Shown piece by piece: positions 9,233 through 16,573 of a stretch of 23,414 nucleotides of DNA. The stretch comes from Anaerobacillus sp. (GTDB lineage Bacteria; Bacillota; Bacilli; Bacillales; Anaerobacillaceae), in NCBI GenBank assembly GCA_007118195.1, contig SKSA01000045.1, positions 1 to 23,414 of the forward strand, read 5' to 3'. Every line of letters starts with the position of its first letter. The stretch's first letter is position 1. The position numbers and the translations under genes were made by a program. The notes under the pieces are model-generated. The model made no database searches. It was not told the origin of the DNA and saw only the letters and a program-made list of their open reading frames with translations.

Positions 9233-9512
9233 TGTGGATAAAATTGTGGAAAATAGTTAAAATGAGTAAATGATTAAAATTCGTTTGTTGACACCAAGGA
9301 GGAAGAAAAAATGTATTATTGTTGTGAAGAGCATGTAGAACTTGCGATTGATATGATTGTTGACGAAGAAGAAGTCGCCCCCATTATGGAAAAGTTAGAG
9401 ATAGAAAAACAGTTATCCACAACCTGTGATTACTGTACTGAAAAGGCAATTTATAAAATAAGTGGATAATCCGACGATTACCTGTTGATATGTGGATAAC
9501 TTCTGTGGATAA
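9233..9512. promoter_or_regulatory. DnaA-box cluster upstream of rlmH
   Basis: Four perfect copies of the DnaA box TTATCCACA lie in 280 bp: 9233-9241 (reverse), 9413-9421 (forward), 9491-9499 (reverse) and 9504-9512 (reverse). One-mismatch copies are at 9245-9253 (TGTGGAAAA) and 9461-9469 (AGTGGATAA, which contains the stop codon of the small CxxH gene). B. subtilis is known to have a DnaA-box cluster near yydA, the rlmH homologue, that influences replication initiation. This looks like the equivalent site. The first box lies just after a weak promoter-like pair (TTGTTT, TATTCT), so DnaA might also affect transcription of the genes here. Confidence 0.85.
9311..9469 (+). CDS. small CxxH/CxxC protein (BA_5709-type family)
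   Basis: This 52-residue protein has C5-x-x-H8 (CEEH) near its N-terminus and C39-x-x-C42 (CDYC) near the C-terminus, spaced by an acidic helix. The four residues could bind one zinc ion. The size, motif pair and position just before rlmH match the small CxxH/CxxC family of Bacillaceae, whose function is unknown. A perfect AAGGAGG at 9296-9302 sets the ATG. Two DnaA boxes lie inside the reading frame (9413-9421 perfect, 9461-9469 near match), so part of the coding sequence doubles as binding sites. rlmH follows 68 bp later. Confidence 0.88.
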   Translation: MYYCCEEHVELAIDMIVDEEEVAPIMEKLEIEKQLSTTCDYCTEKAIYKISG

Positions 9513-9537
9513 AAATGAAAAAGTGGTGAATTAAGCT

Positions 9538-10017
9538 GTGAATATCTCAATTATTACTGTCGGAAAGCTGAAAGAAAAATATTTAACCAATGGAATTAAT
9601 GAATACATAAAAAGATTAGGACCTTATGCAAAAGTAGAAGTAATTGAAGTACCAGACGAAAAAGCCCCTGAACAATTAAGTGAAGCGCAAATGATTCAAG
9701 TGAAAGAAAAAGAAGGAGAGCGTCTTTTAGCAAAAGTAAGTCAAGATACGTTCGTTATTGCTTTAGCAATTGATGGAGAAATGTGGAGCTCTGAACGGCT
9801 AGCAAAAGAAATCGATAAACTGGCGACATATGGGCGCAGTAAGGTTGCCTTTATGATCGGAGGTTCACTCGGACTTAGTGCAGCCGTTTTGCAGCGAGCA
9901 GATTGTAAGCTTTCCTTTTCTAAAATGACTTTTCCACATCAGTTAATGCGCCTCATTTTAGTTGAGCAAGTTTATCGTGCGTTTCGCATTAATAGAGGTG
10001 AACCGTACCATAAATAA
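9538..10017 (+). CDS. rlmH: 23S rRNA pseudouridine-1915 N3-methyltransferase RlmH
   Basis: This 159-residue protein has exactly the family length. RlmH is a SPOUT-fold methyltransferase that methylates pseudouridine 1915 in helix 69 of 23S rRNA on assembled ribosomes, using SAM. The trefoil-knot SAM site is visible as [10 protein letters not shown] near residues 104-113, and the conserved C-terminal [13 protein letters not shown] is intact. The start is GTG, preceded by a modest GGTGA and a pair of DnaA boxes. It ends the conserved wal-proximal block, and the next gene is convergent. Confidence 0.96.
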   Translation: MNISIITVGKLKEKYLTNGINEYIKRLGPYAKVEVIEVPDEKAPEQLSEAQMIQVKEKEGERLLAKVSQDTFVIALAIDGEMWSSERLAKEIDKLATYGRSKVAFMIGGSLGLSAAVLQRADCKLSFSKMTFPHQLMRLILVEQVYRAFRINRGEPYHK

Positions 10018-10045
10018 CGATTGTTTTTATTTTTATAATAAAGAA

Positions 10046-10078
10046 ATCCCCTCTTGTATACTTTCACACAAGGGGGAT
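10046..10078. terminator. hairpin between convergent rlmH and methyltransferase genes
   Basis: ATCCCCTCTTGT and ACAAGGGGGAT form a GC-rich stem with one bulge around an 8-10 nt loop. A/T-rich flanks exist on both sides (ATAAAA to the right, TTTCTTTATT when read leftward), so it may end both transcripts, though neither has a perfect T-run. Confidence 0.55.
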
Positions 10079-10139
10079 AAAAGAGATTTGTCATTACGCA
10101 ATTATACAGCTCTTTTATAGAAAGGAGAAAACAATCAAA

Positions 10140-11600
10140 TTATTTTCTACCTATGGCTATAAAGTCCGTTTCTGCATAAAAAAAGGATTCATTTAGAAAC
10201 TCTAGTTCTAATTCCTCTAATGCATCAAGAACCCATTGATATTCTTCTTGATAGCGTTTATTTTGAGGGTCACTATTTAGTTGTTTCTCAAAATAATTTA
10301 TTCTATATGCAAAACTTTCCTGGAAAAGGGCATGTCGGTCTTCCATCGTCAAACCACTTGTATCTTTGATGCTATACTTAAGTTCAATATTTCTAAAACC
10401 TGAACGCCACATTTGATAATACATTTTTCGGCCATTTTGACGATCAGATACTCCTTGTACATCAGACGTTAAATAAACTAAAGACTGAACTAAGTTTTGT
10501 TCATCAGGGAAAGCAAATTTTGTTCCGTCATCTGAACCACGTAAAATGAGAAATCCACCTTTATTCAATAATTTCCTGAGTTTAAAAAGAGCCTTTAAAG
10601 GATTTGATAAGTGATGAATAGTTAACGCTGAAAAAATAACGTCAAATTTACGGTTTCCTATGCTGCTTAATATATCTTGCATATTACCCTCGAACTGTTC
10701 ACTCTCAATATCCATCTCATAAAATGAAAAACGATTTTTATTCGAATTTTTTTCTTTGGCCTCATTGATTTTGGTAGGATTAATATCTATTCCAATAACG
10801 TGTTCAAATTGGTCATATTTTCCGAAACGGTCTATTGTAATATCACCAGAAGCGCAACCTAAATCTAATCCTAATAAATTTGTTTTGTCCTTACTTTGTT
10901 CAATGATCTTATCAAATGCTTTAAGATCGAACTCACGGACATTGTCTGCTTGAATTTGCAATCTCGAGCCTTCATTCCCGTATGTAGAAGAATAAACAGA
11001 CTTATATTTAGATTTCTTTATTATTTTCGGTAATCGATCGTTTATAGATAAGTCTTTACCATCTTTATTCTCGCCATCGATTGTTGAAGGTATTGAATCT
11101 ATTGGAACTGCTTCTCTTTTTTTAAATGATAGGTTAATAGACTCATCTAAATCAGCAAAACCTAGTACTGCTAGTAAATTACGTAAGTACTCATAAACAA
11201 TATTTGCTTCGCCACGACTGCAGGACATACCGTCATGAGTAATTCTGTTTCGTAAATTTACAATCGAAGAGTAGTCTAATGTTTTAATCAATCCTAAATC
11301 TTTAGCTGTATATTTAGACCACTTATCTAAAAGATTGCTTTCTCTAAGTAATCCAACTAATTCTCCAAAAGTAAAATCTTGAACCCCTTTTTTTCCTTTA
11401 CCTACTTTTCGTTCAGTTTGTAAGATTTCTTCTCGATCTTTATAGGGTAATGAGACAATTGCTTGCTGAAATATTTTTTTAAATACCATTTCAAATAATG
11501 TACAGCTTTCTTTAACTGCAACATCATAATCACCGGTATTTATAACTTTTTGAATAAAACCAAGCTTATCGTCTACAACCGCTTCCGTCTCTTCATGCAA
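10140..11600 (-). CDS. HEPN-like domain fused to a SAM-dependent methyltransferase
   Basis: This 486-residue protein is not one I recognise as a named family. The N-terminal ~150 residues are helical and end in LRNRITHDG, where R117 to H122 fits the R-x4-H signature of HEPN ribonuclease domains; the layout resembles abortive-infection HEPN domains. After a linker, a class I methyltransferase fold spans about 200-410. SAM motif I is LLGLDLGCASGD (242-253), the acidic motif II is IGIDINP (269-275, D272), and FDVIFSALTIHHLSNP (319-334) supplies the later motifs. The start is TTG, chosen because AAGGAAGGTGA lies at the right distance and no in-frame ATG is nearby. The gene opposes its neighbours, has its own promoter, and interrupts housekeeping genes, which suggests acquisition. 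A defence or toxin role is inference; a small-molecule or RNA methyltransferase with a helical dimerisation domain is the alternative. Confidence 0.8.
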   Translation of the reverse strand: MHEETEAVVDDKLGFIQKVINTGDYDVAVKESCTLFEMVFKKIFQQAIVSLPYKDREEILQTERKVGKGKKGVQDFTFGELVGLLRESNLLDKWSKYTAKDLGLIKTLDYSSIVNLRNRITHDGMSCSRGEANIVYEYLRNLLAVLGFADLDESINLSFKKREAVPIDSIPSTIDGENKDGKDLSINDRLPKIIKKSKYKSVYSSTYGNEGSRLQIQADNVREFDLKAFDKIIEQSKDKTNLLGLDLGCASGDITIDRFGKYDQFEHVIGIDINPTKINEAKEKNSNKNRFSFYEMDIESEQFEGNMQDILSSIGNRKFDVIFSALTIHHLSNPLKALFKLRKLLNKGGFLILRGSDDGTKFAFPDEQNLVQSLVYLTSDVQGVSDRQNGRKMYYQMWRSGFRNIELKYSIKDTSGLTMEDRHALFQESFAYRINYFEKQLNSDPQNKRYQEEYQWVLDALEELELEFLNESFFYAETDFIAIGRK

Positions 11601-11678
11601 TCTTATTCACCTTCCTTTCACACCACTTTACACATTTTATAATTTATGCATCTCACCCTATTTTTAGAATTCGGGCTT

Positions 11679-11706
11679 TATATACAAATATCCTTTTTAA
11701 AGTCAA
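11679..11706 (-). promoter_or_regulatory. sigma-A promoter for the HEPN-methyltransferase gene
   Basis: On the reverse strand TTGACT (11701-11706) and TATATA (11679-11684) are 16 bp apart, giving a leader of about 70 nt before the TTG start. It shares a 317-bp non-coding gap with a divergent promoter. Confidence 0.6.
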
Positions 11707-11805
11707 ATTTTTAACAATATTATAAAATGGTTATTTATGTAAATTACAGTTAGTTTGTACCTAAGCCTAATAATTCGAGTTTTCTTTAAGAGTGATAGAA
11801 CATAA

Positions 11806-11834
11806 TTGAAATTTATGCTAATGTAGATCATAAT
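11806..11834 (+). promoter_or_regulatory. sigma-A promoter for the TraB-like gene
   Basis: TTGAAA (11806-11811) and CATAAT (11829-11834) are 17 bp apart. Downstream, a near-palindrome around CATGCATG and TGATCGATCA (about 11860-11880) lies between the promoter and the ribosome binding site and could be an operator, though no regulator is identified. Confidence 0.55.
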
Positions 11835-11917
11835 TAAATAGGTGTAATAAGTTATTTAAGTGATCGATCATGCATGGTCCTTTAACATAAAGAAATTTTT
11901 TAAAAGGAAGGTAATTT

Positions 11918-13084
11918 ATGTCGGAAGAAAATATTACGAGAATAGTCCTAGACGATAAGGAACTGATCTTGATCGGAACTGCTCACGTTTCCAAGCAAAG
12001 TGCCGAACAAGTAAAAGAGGTTATCGAAAGGGAAAATCCGGATTCTGTTTGTGTTGAATTAGATGAGCAAAGGTATCAATCAATTATGGACGGAAACCGT
12101 TGGAGGAACATGGATATATTTAACGTCATTAAAGAAAAGAAAGCAACGCTACTTTTAATGAATCTTGTCATTTCATCATTTCAAAAAAGAATCGCCAAGC
12201 AATTTGGAATTAAGCCTGGACAAGAAATGATTCAAGGAATTGAATCTGCCAAAGAAGTAGGCGCGGACTTAGTGCTCGCTGACCGAAACATTCAAATTAC
12301 CTTTGCTCGGATTTGGCATGGTATAGGACTATGGGGCAAACTTAAACTTCTTAGTGAAATTTTTGCAAGCATTTTTAATAAAGAGACGATTTCCGAAGAA
12401 GAACTAGAGAAATTAAAATCTGAAGATATGCTTGATTCGATGTTAAGTGAATTCACCAAGTCATTCCCTAGATTAAAGGTACCATTAATTGATGAGCGAG
12501 ATCAGTATTTAGCTCATAAAATAAAAGAAGCACCTGGAAAAAAGATCGTTGCTGTTTTAGGAGCTGCACATGTACCTGGGATTAAAGAAGAAGTGCATAA
12601 AGAACAAAATGTAGAGGCTATATCGCAACTTCCACCAAAGTCAAAAGCACCTAAGATCATTGCTTGGATGATCCCATTAATTATCCTTAGCATTATCGGT
12701 TATACGTTTTATGCTAATCCTACGGCTGGAATACAGCAAACGATTAGTTGGATCTTATGGAATGGATCGTTCTCAGCACTAGGAGCTCTGATTGCTTTTG
12801 GCCATCCATTAGCGATTCTCACTGCTTTCTTTGTCGCACCGTTAAGTTCATTAAATCCGTTAATGGCAGCTGGGTGGTTTGCAGGCTTTGTCCAAGCCTA
12901 TATGCATCGACCGAGTGTAGCAGACTTTGAAAATTTATCAGACGATGTTTACACTGTGAAAGGTTTTTGGAGTAATAAAGTCACTCGGATTTTATTAATC
13001 GTTGTGTTGACGAATTTAGGTAGTACGCTAGGGACCATTATTGGTGGCGCTGACGTAGTCAGGTTATTTATCGAAAACTTATAA
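11918..13084 (+). CDS. TraB/PrgY-family membrane protein
   Basis: This 388-residue protein has the TraB/PrgY (Tiki-like) core, with GTAHVS at residues 20-25, VCVELDEQRY at about 44-53 and a second GAAHVPGI at about 215 (H218). Conserved histidine and glutamate residues of this family are thought to bind metal in a protease-like site. The C-terminal third (about 245-388) contains roughly four hydrophobic membrane segments. PrgY in enterococci blocks production of the conjugation pheromone, but most chromosomal bacterial members have no known role. AAGGAAGG sets the start. It is divergent from the HEPN-methyltransferase gene and followed by a strong terminator, so it is a single-gene unit. Confidence 0.88.
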   Translation: MSEENITRIVLDDKELILIGTAHVSKQSAEQVKEVIERENPDSVCVELDEQRYQSIMDGNRWRNMDIFNVIKEKKATLLLMNLVISSFQKRIAKQFGIKPGQEMIQGIESAKEVGADLVLADRNIQITFARIWHGIGLWGKLKLLSEIFASIFNKETISEEELEKLKSEDMLDSMLSEFTKSFPRLKVPLIDERDQYLAHKIKEAPGKKIVAVLGAAHVPGIKEEVHKEQNVEAISQLPPKSKAPKIIAWMIPLIILSIIGYTFYANPTAGIQQTISWILWNGSFSALGALIAFGHPLAILTAFFVAPLSSLNPLMAAGWFAGFVQAYMHRPSVADFENLSDDVYTVKGFWSNKVTRILLIVVLTNLGSTLGTIIGGADVVRLFIENL

Positions 13085-13107
13085 TAAATAATCACGTATT
13101 ACTAGCA

Positions 13108-13147
13108 AACAACATTTAGGGCTATATGCGCCTAAGTGTTGTTTTTA
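13108..13147 (+). terminator. terminator after the TraB-like gene
   Basis: ACAACATTTAGG / CCTAAGTGTTGT is a 12-bp stem with one G-U pair and a 10-nt loop, followed by TTTTTAT, 25 bp after the stop. Confidence 0.92.
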
Positions 13148-13233
13148 TATTGCAATTTTAATCTACTTACATCACTTATGTTTGCAAGTCGAATATAATA
13201 GTAAGACCGCTTATGTAAAAAGGGGGAGGCTAT

Positions 13234-13548
13234 ATGGATGATGAATATAAAATCGTTGCAGGGAACTGGCTTGATGCGATAGGAAACATCATTTCAGCTA
13301 TTGCAGAGATAAGAACATTGGCTGGAATCAATGATATAAACAATCAATTAGTTGAGATCGGTGAAGGTTTGCAAGCGGTTGGAAATAGCTTAATAGGCAC
13401 GGTAGAGACGGATGACTATCTTGATTTTTCAGGGAACTGGATTGAAGGAGCAGGTGCAGTTGCAAGTTCGAAAAATCAAACATCTTTTTCAATAATTCAA
13501 ATGGATCATGTTTATTCCAAACCAAACTCAGTTACAATACATACATAG
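13234..13548 (+). CDS. small repetitive protein, DUF6944-like
   Basis: This 104-residue protein has three loosely repeated units: AGNWLDAIGNIISAIAE near the N-terminus, EGLQAVGNSLIGT in the middle and SGNWIEGAGAVASS near residue 66-79. The GNW-x-x-(A/G)-(I/A)-G pattern resembles the DUF6944 repetitive proteins of bacilli, whose function is unknown. AGGGGGAGG seven bases upstream supports the ATG. The last ~25 residues do not continue the repeat and the protein looks short, so the gene may have lost later repeats. I checked the other two frames downstream and saw no clear continuation. TATAAT at 13194-13199 may be its -10 box. Confidence 0.6.
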   Translation: MDDEYKIVAGNWLDAIGNIISAIAEIRTLAGINDINNQLVEIGEGLQAVGNSLIGTVETDDYLDFSGNWIEGAGAVASSKNQTSFSIIQMDHVYSKPNSVTIHT

Positions 13549-13619
13549 ATATATTTATATTTTTATGATATAACTACTATTAAATTAGGATTTAGAGACT
13601 GGAGAAAGGTTGGTATTGA

Positions 13620-15281
13620 ATGGAGAATAAAACAAGTAGTTCTAACTTCATAAAACATATTGTGACAGAAGATTTAAAGGCGGGCAAGCATGATGAAATT
13701 GTGACGCGCTTTCCGCCTGAGCCGAACGGTTACTTACATATTGGACATGCTAAATCAATCGTACTTAATTTTGAAATTGCCGATGAGTTTAACGGCCGTA
13801 CAAATTTACGCTTCGATGATACGAATCCTTTAAAAGAAGATGTTGAGTTTGTAGAATCTATTAAAGAAGATGTGAAATGGTTAGGTTTTGATTGGGATGG
13901 TTTATTTTTTGCCTCTAATTATTTTGATGAAATGTATCAAAGAGCGGTTTTGCTGATTAAAAAAGGTATGGCCTATGTGGAGGATTTATCTCAAGAGGAA
14001 ATTCGAGCATTAAGAGGGACTTTGAAAGAACCTGGAAAAGAAAGTCCATCACGAAGTCGTTCAGTCGAAGAAAACCTCGACCTTTTTGAGAAAATGAAAA
14101 ACGGTGATTTCCAAAATGGGGAAAAAGTTCTTCGTGCAAAAATTGATATGGCATCACCGAACATTAACTTAAGAGACCCTGTCATTTATCGCATTGCTCA
14201 CACGACACACCATAATACAGGGGATGAGTGGTGTATTTATCCGATGTATGCTTTTGCTCATCCAATAGAAGATGCGATTGAGGGGGTTACCCATTCGATT
14301 TGTACGTTAGAATTTGAAGATCAACGTCCGTTATATGATTGGATCGTTGAACATTGTGAAATGGAAGCTACACCAAGACAGTATGAATTTGCTCGCCTTA
14401 ATTTAACGAATACTGTGATGAGTAAACGAAAGTTAAAGCAGCTTGTCGATGAGAATCTCGTTGACGGATGGGATGACCCGCGAATGCCAACGATTTCTGG
14501 ATTACGAAGAAAAGGATACACACCAGAATCGATTCGTAATTTCTGTCGTGAAATTGGTGTGGCACGCGCATTTAGTACGGTGGATAGCCAAATGTTAGAA
14601 CATTTTATTCGTGAAGACTTAAAGCTAAAAGCACCACGAACGATGGGCGTATTAAGACCATTAAAAGTTGTGATTACGAATTATCCAGAAGGTGAAGTGG
14701 AGTGGCTTGATGCAGAAATTAATCCTGAAAATCCAGAAATGGGTTCTCGGAAAATTCCGTTTTCTCGTGAAATTTATGTGGAGCAAGAAGATTTTATGGA
14801 AGACCCACCGAAAAAGTACTTTCGCCTATTCCCCGGAAATGAAGTTCGCTTAAAGCATGCGTATTTCATTAAATGTGAAGAGTTTATTAAAGATGAGGAT
14901 GGAAATGTCGTCGAGCTTCGTTGTACATATGATCCTGAAACGAAAAGCGGTACTGGATTTACAGGTCGTAAAGTAAAAGGAACTCTTCATTGGGTTGAAG
15001 CAACCAACGCAAAGCAAGCTGAATTTCGTCTTTACGAACCATTAATTTTAGAAGAAGAAGGCGATGAGGGAGTAGAAGAAAAGTCTTTCCTAGATAACGT
15101 CAATCCTAATTCGTTACAGATTTTAAAAGGCTATGTTGAAGAAAATATGGCACACGCGAAACCTCAAGATAAGTTTCAATTTTTTAGACACGGCTACTTT
15201 AATGTAGACCCAAAACATACAACAAGAGAGCAACTCGTATTTAACCAAATTGTATCGTTAAAAAGTTCATTTAAACTGTAA
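13620..15281 (+). CDS. glnS: glutaminyl-tRNA synthetase
   Basis: This 553-residue class I synthetase is close to the ~554 residues of E. coli GlnRS. It charges tRNA-Gln directly with glutamine. The start of the catalytic domain, [15 protein letters not shown] (HIGH at 40-43), is the GlnRS form rather than the bacterial GluRS form. The second signature is VMSKRKL (266-270). [18 protein letters not shown] and the C-terminal beta-barrel anticodon-binding domain are present. There is no YqeY-type C-terminal extension. Many Bacillaceae lack this enzyme and make Gln-tRNA with a non-discriminating GluRS plus GatCAB, so its presence is notable and consistent with lateral gain. I saw no T-box in the 70-bp upstream gap. 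Confidence 0.96.
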   Translation: MENKTSSSNFIKHIVTEDLKAGKHDEIVTRFPPEPNGYLHIGHAKSIVLNFEIADEFNGRTNLRFDDTNPLKEDVEFVESIKEDVKWLGFDWDGLFFASNYFDEMYQRAVLLIKKGMAYVEDLSQEEIRALRGTLKEPGKESPSRSRSVEENLDLFEKMKNGDFQNGEKVLRAKIDMASPNINLRDPVIYRIAHTTHHNTGDEWCIYPMYAFAHPIEDAIEGVTHSICTLEFEDQRPLYDWIVEHCEMEATPRQYEFARLNLTNTVMSKRKLKQLVDENLVDGWDDPRMPTISGLRRKGYTPESIRNFCREIGVARAFSTVDSQMLEHFIREDLKLKAPRTMGVLRPLKVVITNYPEGEVEWLDAEINPENPEMGSRKIPFSREIYVEQEDFMEDPPKKYFRLFPGNEVRLKHAYFIKCEEFIKDEDGNVVELRCTYDPETKSGTGFTGRKVKGTLHWVEATNAKQAEFRLYEPLILEEEGDEGVEEKSFLDNVNPNSLQILKGYVEENMAHAKPQDKFQFFRHGYFNVDPKHTTREQLVFNQIVSLKSSFKL

Positions 15282-15303
15282 TTTAAAGAAGCACTTGTAT
15301 CTA

Positions 15304-15417
15304 GATGGTATATGTAATTGCCGGCCGACTTCTCTCGCTGTGCTTTAAAATTCTATTGAATTTTAGAGGCTTGCTCGAGAATCACGGCCGGCAATTTTGT
15401 ATACATACAAAACCATC
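15304..15417 (-). repeat. palindromic repeat element, inverted copy after glnS
   Basis: The outer arms run from GATGGT (15304-15309) to ACCATC (15412-15417). They contain a perfect 12-bp GC-rich arm pair (AATTGCCGGCCG / CGGCCGGCAATT). The interior, read on the reverse strand, contains AAGCCTCTAAAATTC and CACAGCGAGAGAA, which match the two tandem copies at 16.4-16.8 kb. A second small hairpin, TTTTGTAT-AC-ATACAAAA, lies at 15395-15412. Being between convergent glnS and the PHP gene, it may also serve as a transcription terminator. Confidence 0.85.
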
Positions 15418-15436
15418 ATGACCTAACCAACATTGT

Positions 15437-16255
15437 TTAAATAATATTTGCTAACGGTACGAACGATGGTTTTCGTTCTCGAAATGTCGTTACATACTTA
15501 AAGCCAGCCTTTTCAAGAATTTCATAGCCTAACTGTAAATGTTTCCCGACAAAATGTTTACTATGAGCATCTGTTCCAACGGTAATAATTTCTCCTCCTA
15601 AATCGCGATAAAGCTTTACGAATGGGAGGTCAGGTAAGGGGCAATCGATGCGGTAACGAAAGCCGGACATATTCACTTCAATTCCTCTAGAAGAGTCGAT
15701 TAACGTTTTAAACGTATCCTCAACGATATCATCGTAGTTACTCCAGTTTATTTCCGTCCAATGGGCATTAACAAAATGTAAATAGCGTTTAATAAGTGTA
15801 AAATGACCGAGTACATTAAAGTCGTGAAACTCTTTTACATACTTGTTAATCGTTAAAAAATAGTTTTCAACGGCTTGATTAACATCTTTTCCTTTAAAAT
15901 AATCACCGTTATGCAAATCTAAGTCATCAGCTAAGTGAACCGATCCAATAATAAAGTCAAAGAAATTTAAGTTTGCAAATTGAGTGTTCTCTGTATGTTT
16001 AAAAGGGTGAATGCCAATTTCAACTGCTTTTAGTACAGTGATTCTGTTTTTAAATTGTTCTCTTATGGCATCGATTGCCTTTGAGTAATCGGTGTAATCA
16101 AAATCAAAGGTTAAATCACAATTAGGGTAAAAATAATCGATATGTTCAGTAAAAGCAATTTCTTTTACGCCCGCTTGAATAGCTGCTTCGCATGCGTCTT
16201 CCATTTTCATTTTCGAATCAGCTGAAAATAGTGAATGTACGTGGTAATCAAACAT
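15437..16255 (-). CDS. PHP-domain phosphatase, histidinol-phosphatase (HisJ-like)
   Basis: This 272-residue PHP-family metal-dependent phosphoesterase starts MFDYHVHSLFSAD. It has the paired histidines DYHVHS, then FTEHIDY, IGSVHLAD, GHFTLIKRY and a late VGTDAHSK, which together form the metal site. Histidinol-phosphate phosphatase (the HisJ/HisK type) is the best-known activity, but no his genes are nearby, so the substrate is uncertain. The frame is open 14 codons further upstream. I chose the internal ATG because AAAGGAGAGGG is placed correctly before it and HVHS is normally near the N-terminus. It is transcribed toward glnS. Confidence 0.85.
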   Translation of the reverse strand: MFDYHVHSLFSADSKMKMEDACEAAIQAGVKEIAFTEHIDYFYPNCDLTFDFDYTDYSKAIDAIREQFKNRITVLKAVEIGIHPFKHTENTQFANLNFFDFIIGSVHLADDLDLHNGDYFKGKDVNQAVENYFLTINKYVKEFHDFNVLGHFTLIKRYLHFVNAHWTEINWSNYDDIVEDTFKTLIDSSRGIEVNMSGFRYRIDCPLPDLPFVKLYRDLGGEIITVGTDAHSKHFVGKHLQLGYEILEKAGFKYVTTFRERKPSFVPLANII

Positions 16256-16442
16256 AAGAAAAACCCTCTCCTTTTTAAGTTGTTCATATTTTATCATACT
16301 AAAGCGATAAAATTAAATGCTTTGTTTTGGTGGTTAGGGGTTAGTTGGAAAGTAGAAGGTTGGAATGCTGAGCGTTAAAATTTTACAGATTAAGTGGCGA
16401 TAGTAATTCTCGTGAGATTTTACATATTGGATAATGATGCTA

Positions 16443-16571
16443 ATCGTTTGTATGAAAAAAAGGCGCATGATTTCATGAACGAGCCTCTGAGATTCGATAG
16501 AAGGTCACAGCGAAGCGAAAGAAAGTCGACCGACATTTTTTCATAATAGATGGTGACGGAATGCCGTCATG
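16443..16571 (+). repeat. palindromic repeat element, tandem copy 1
   Basis: TATGAAAAAA (16451-16460) faces TTTTTTCATA (16536-16545). The interior GAACGAGCCTCTGAGATTCG, then ATAGAAGGT and CACAGCGAAGCGAAAGA, is shared with the other copies. It is followed by a small hairpin TGACGG-AATG-CCGTCA (16554-16569). The left arm is more decayed than in the other copies. The sequence before it (16256-16442) holds the PHP gene's start region and G/T-rich micro-repeats, with no gene seen. Confidence 0.8.
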
Positions 16572-16573
16572 CA

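Noticed and set aside
13328..13525. Reverse-strand frame over the small repetitive gene
   Set aside because: No ribosome binding site, and composition typical of an antisense shadow; the forward frame has a strong site and internal repeats.
13549..13619. T-box leader for glnS
   Set aside because: The gap is only 71 bp, with no terminator hairpin and no T-box sequence.
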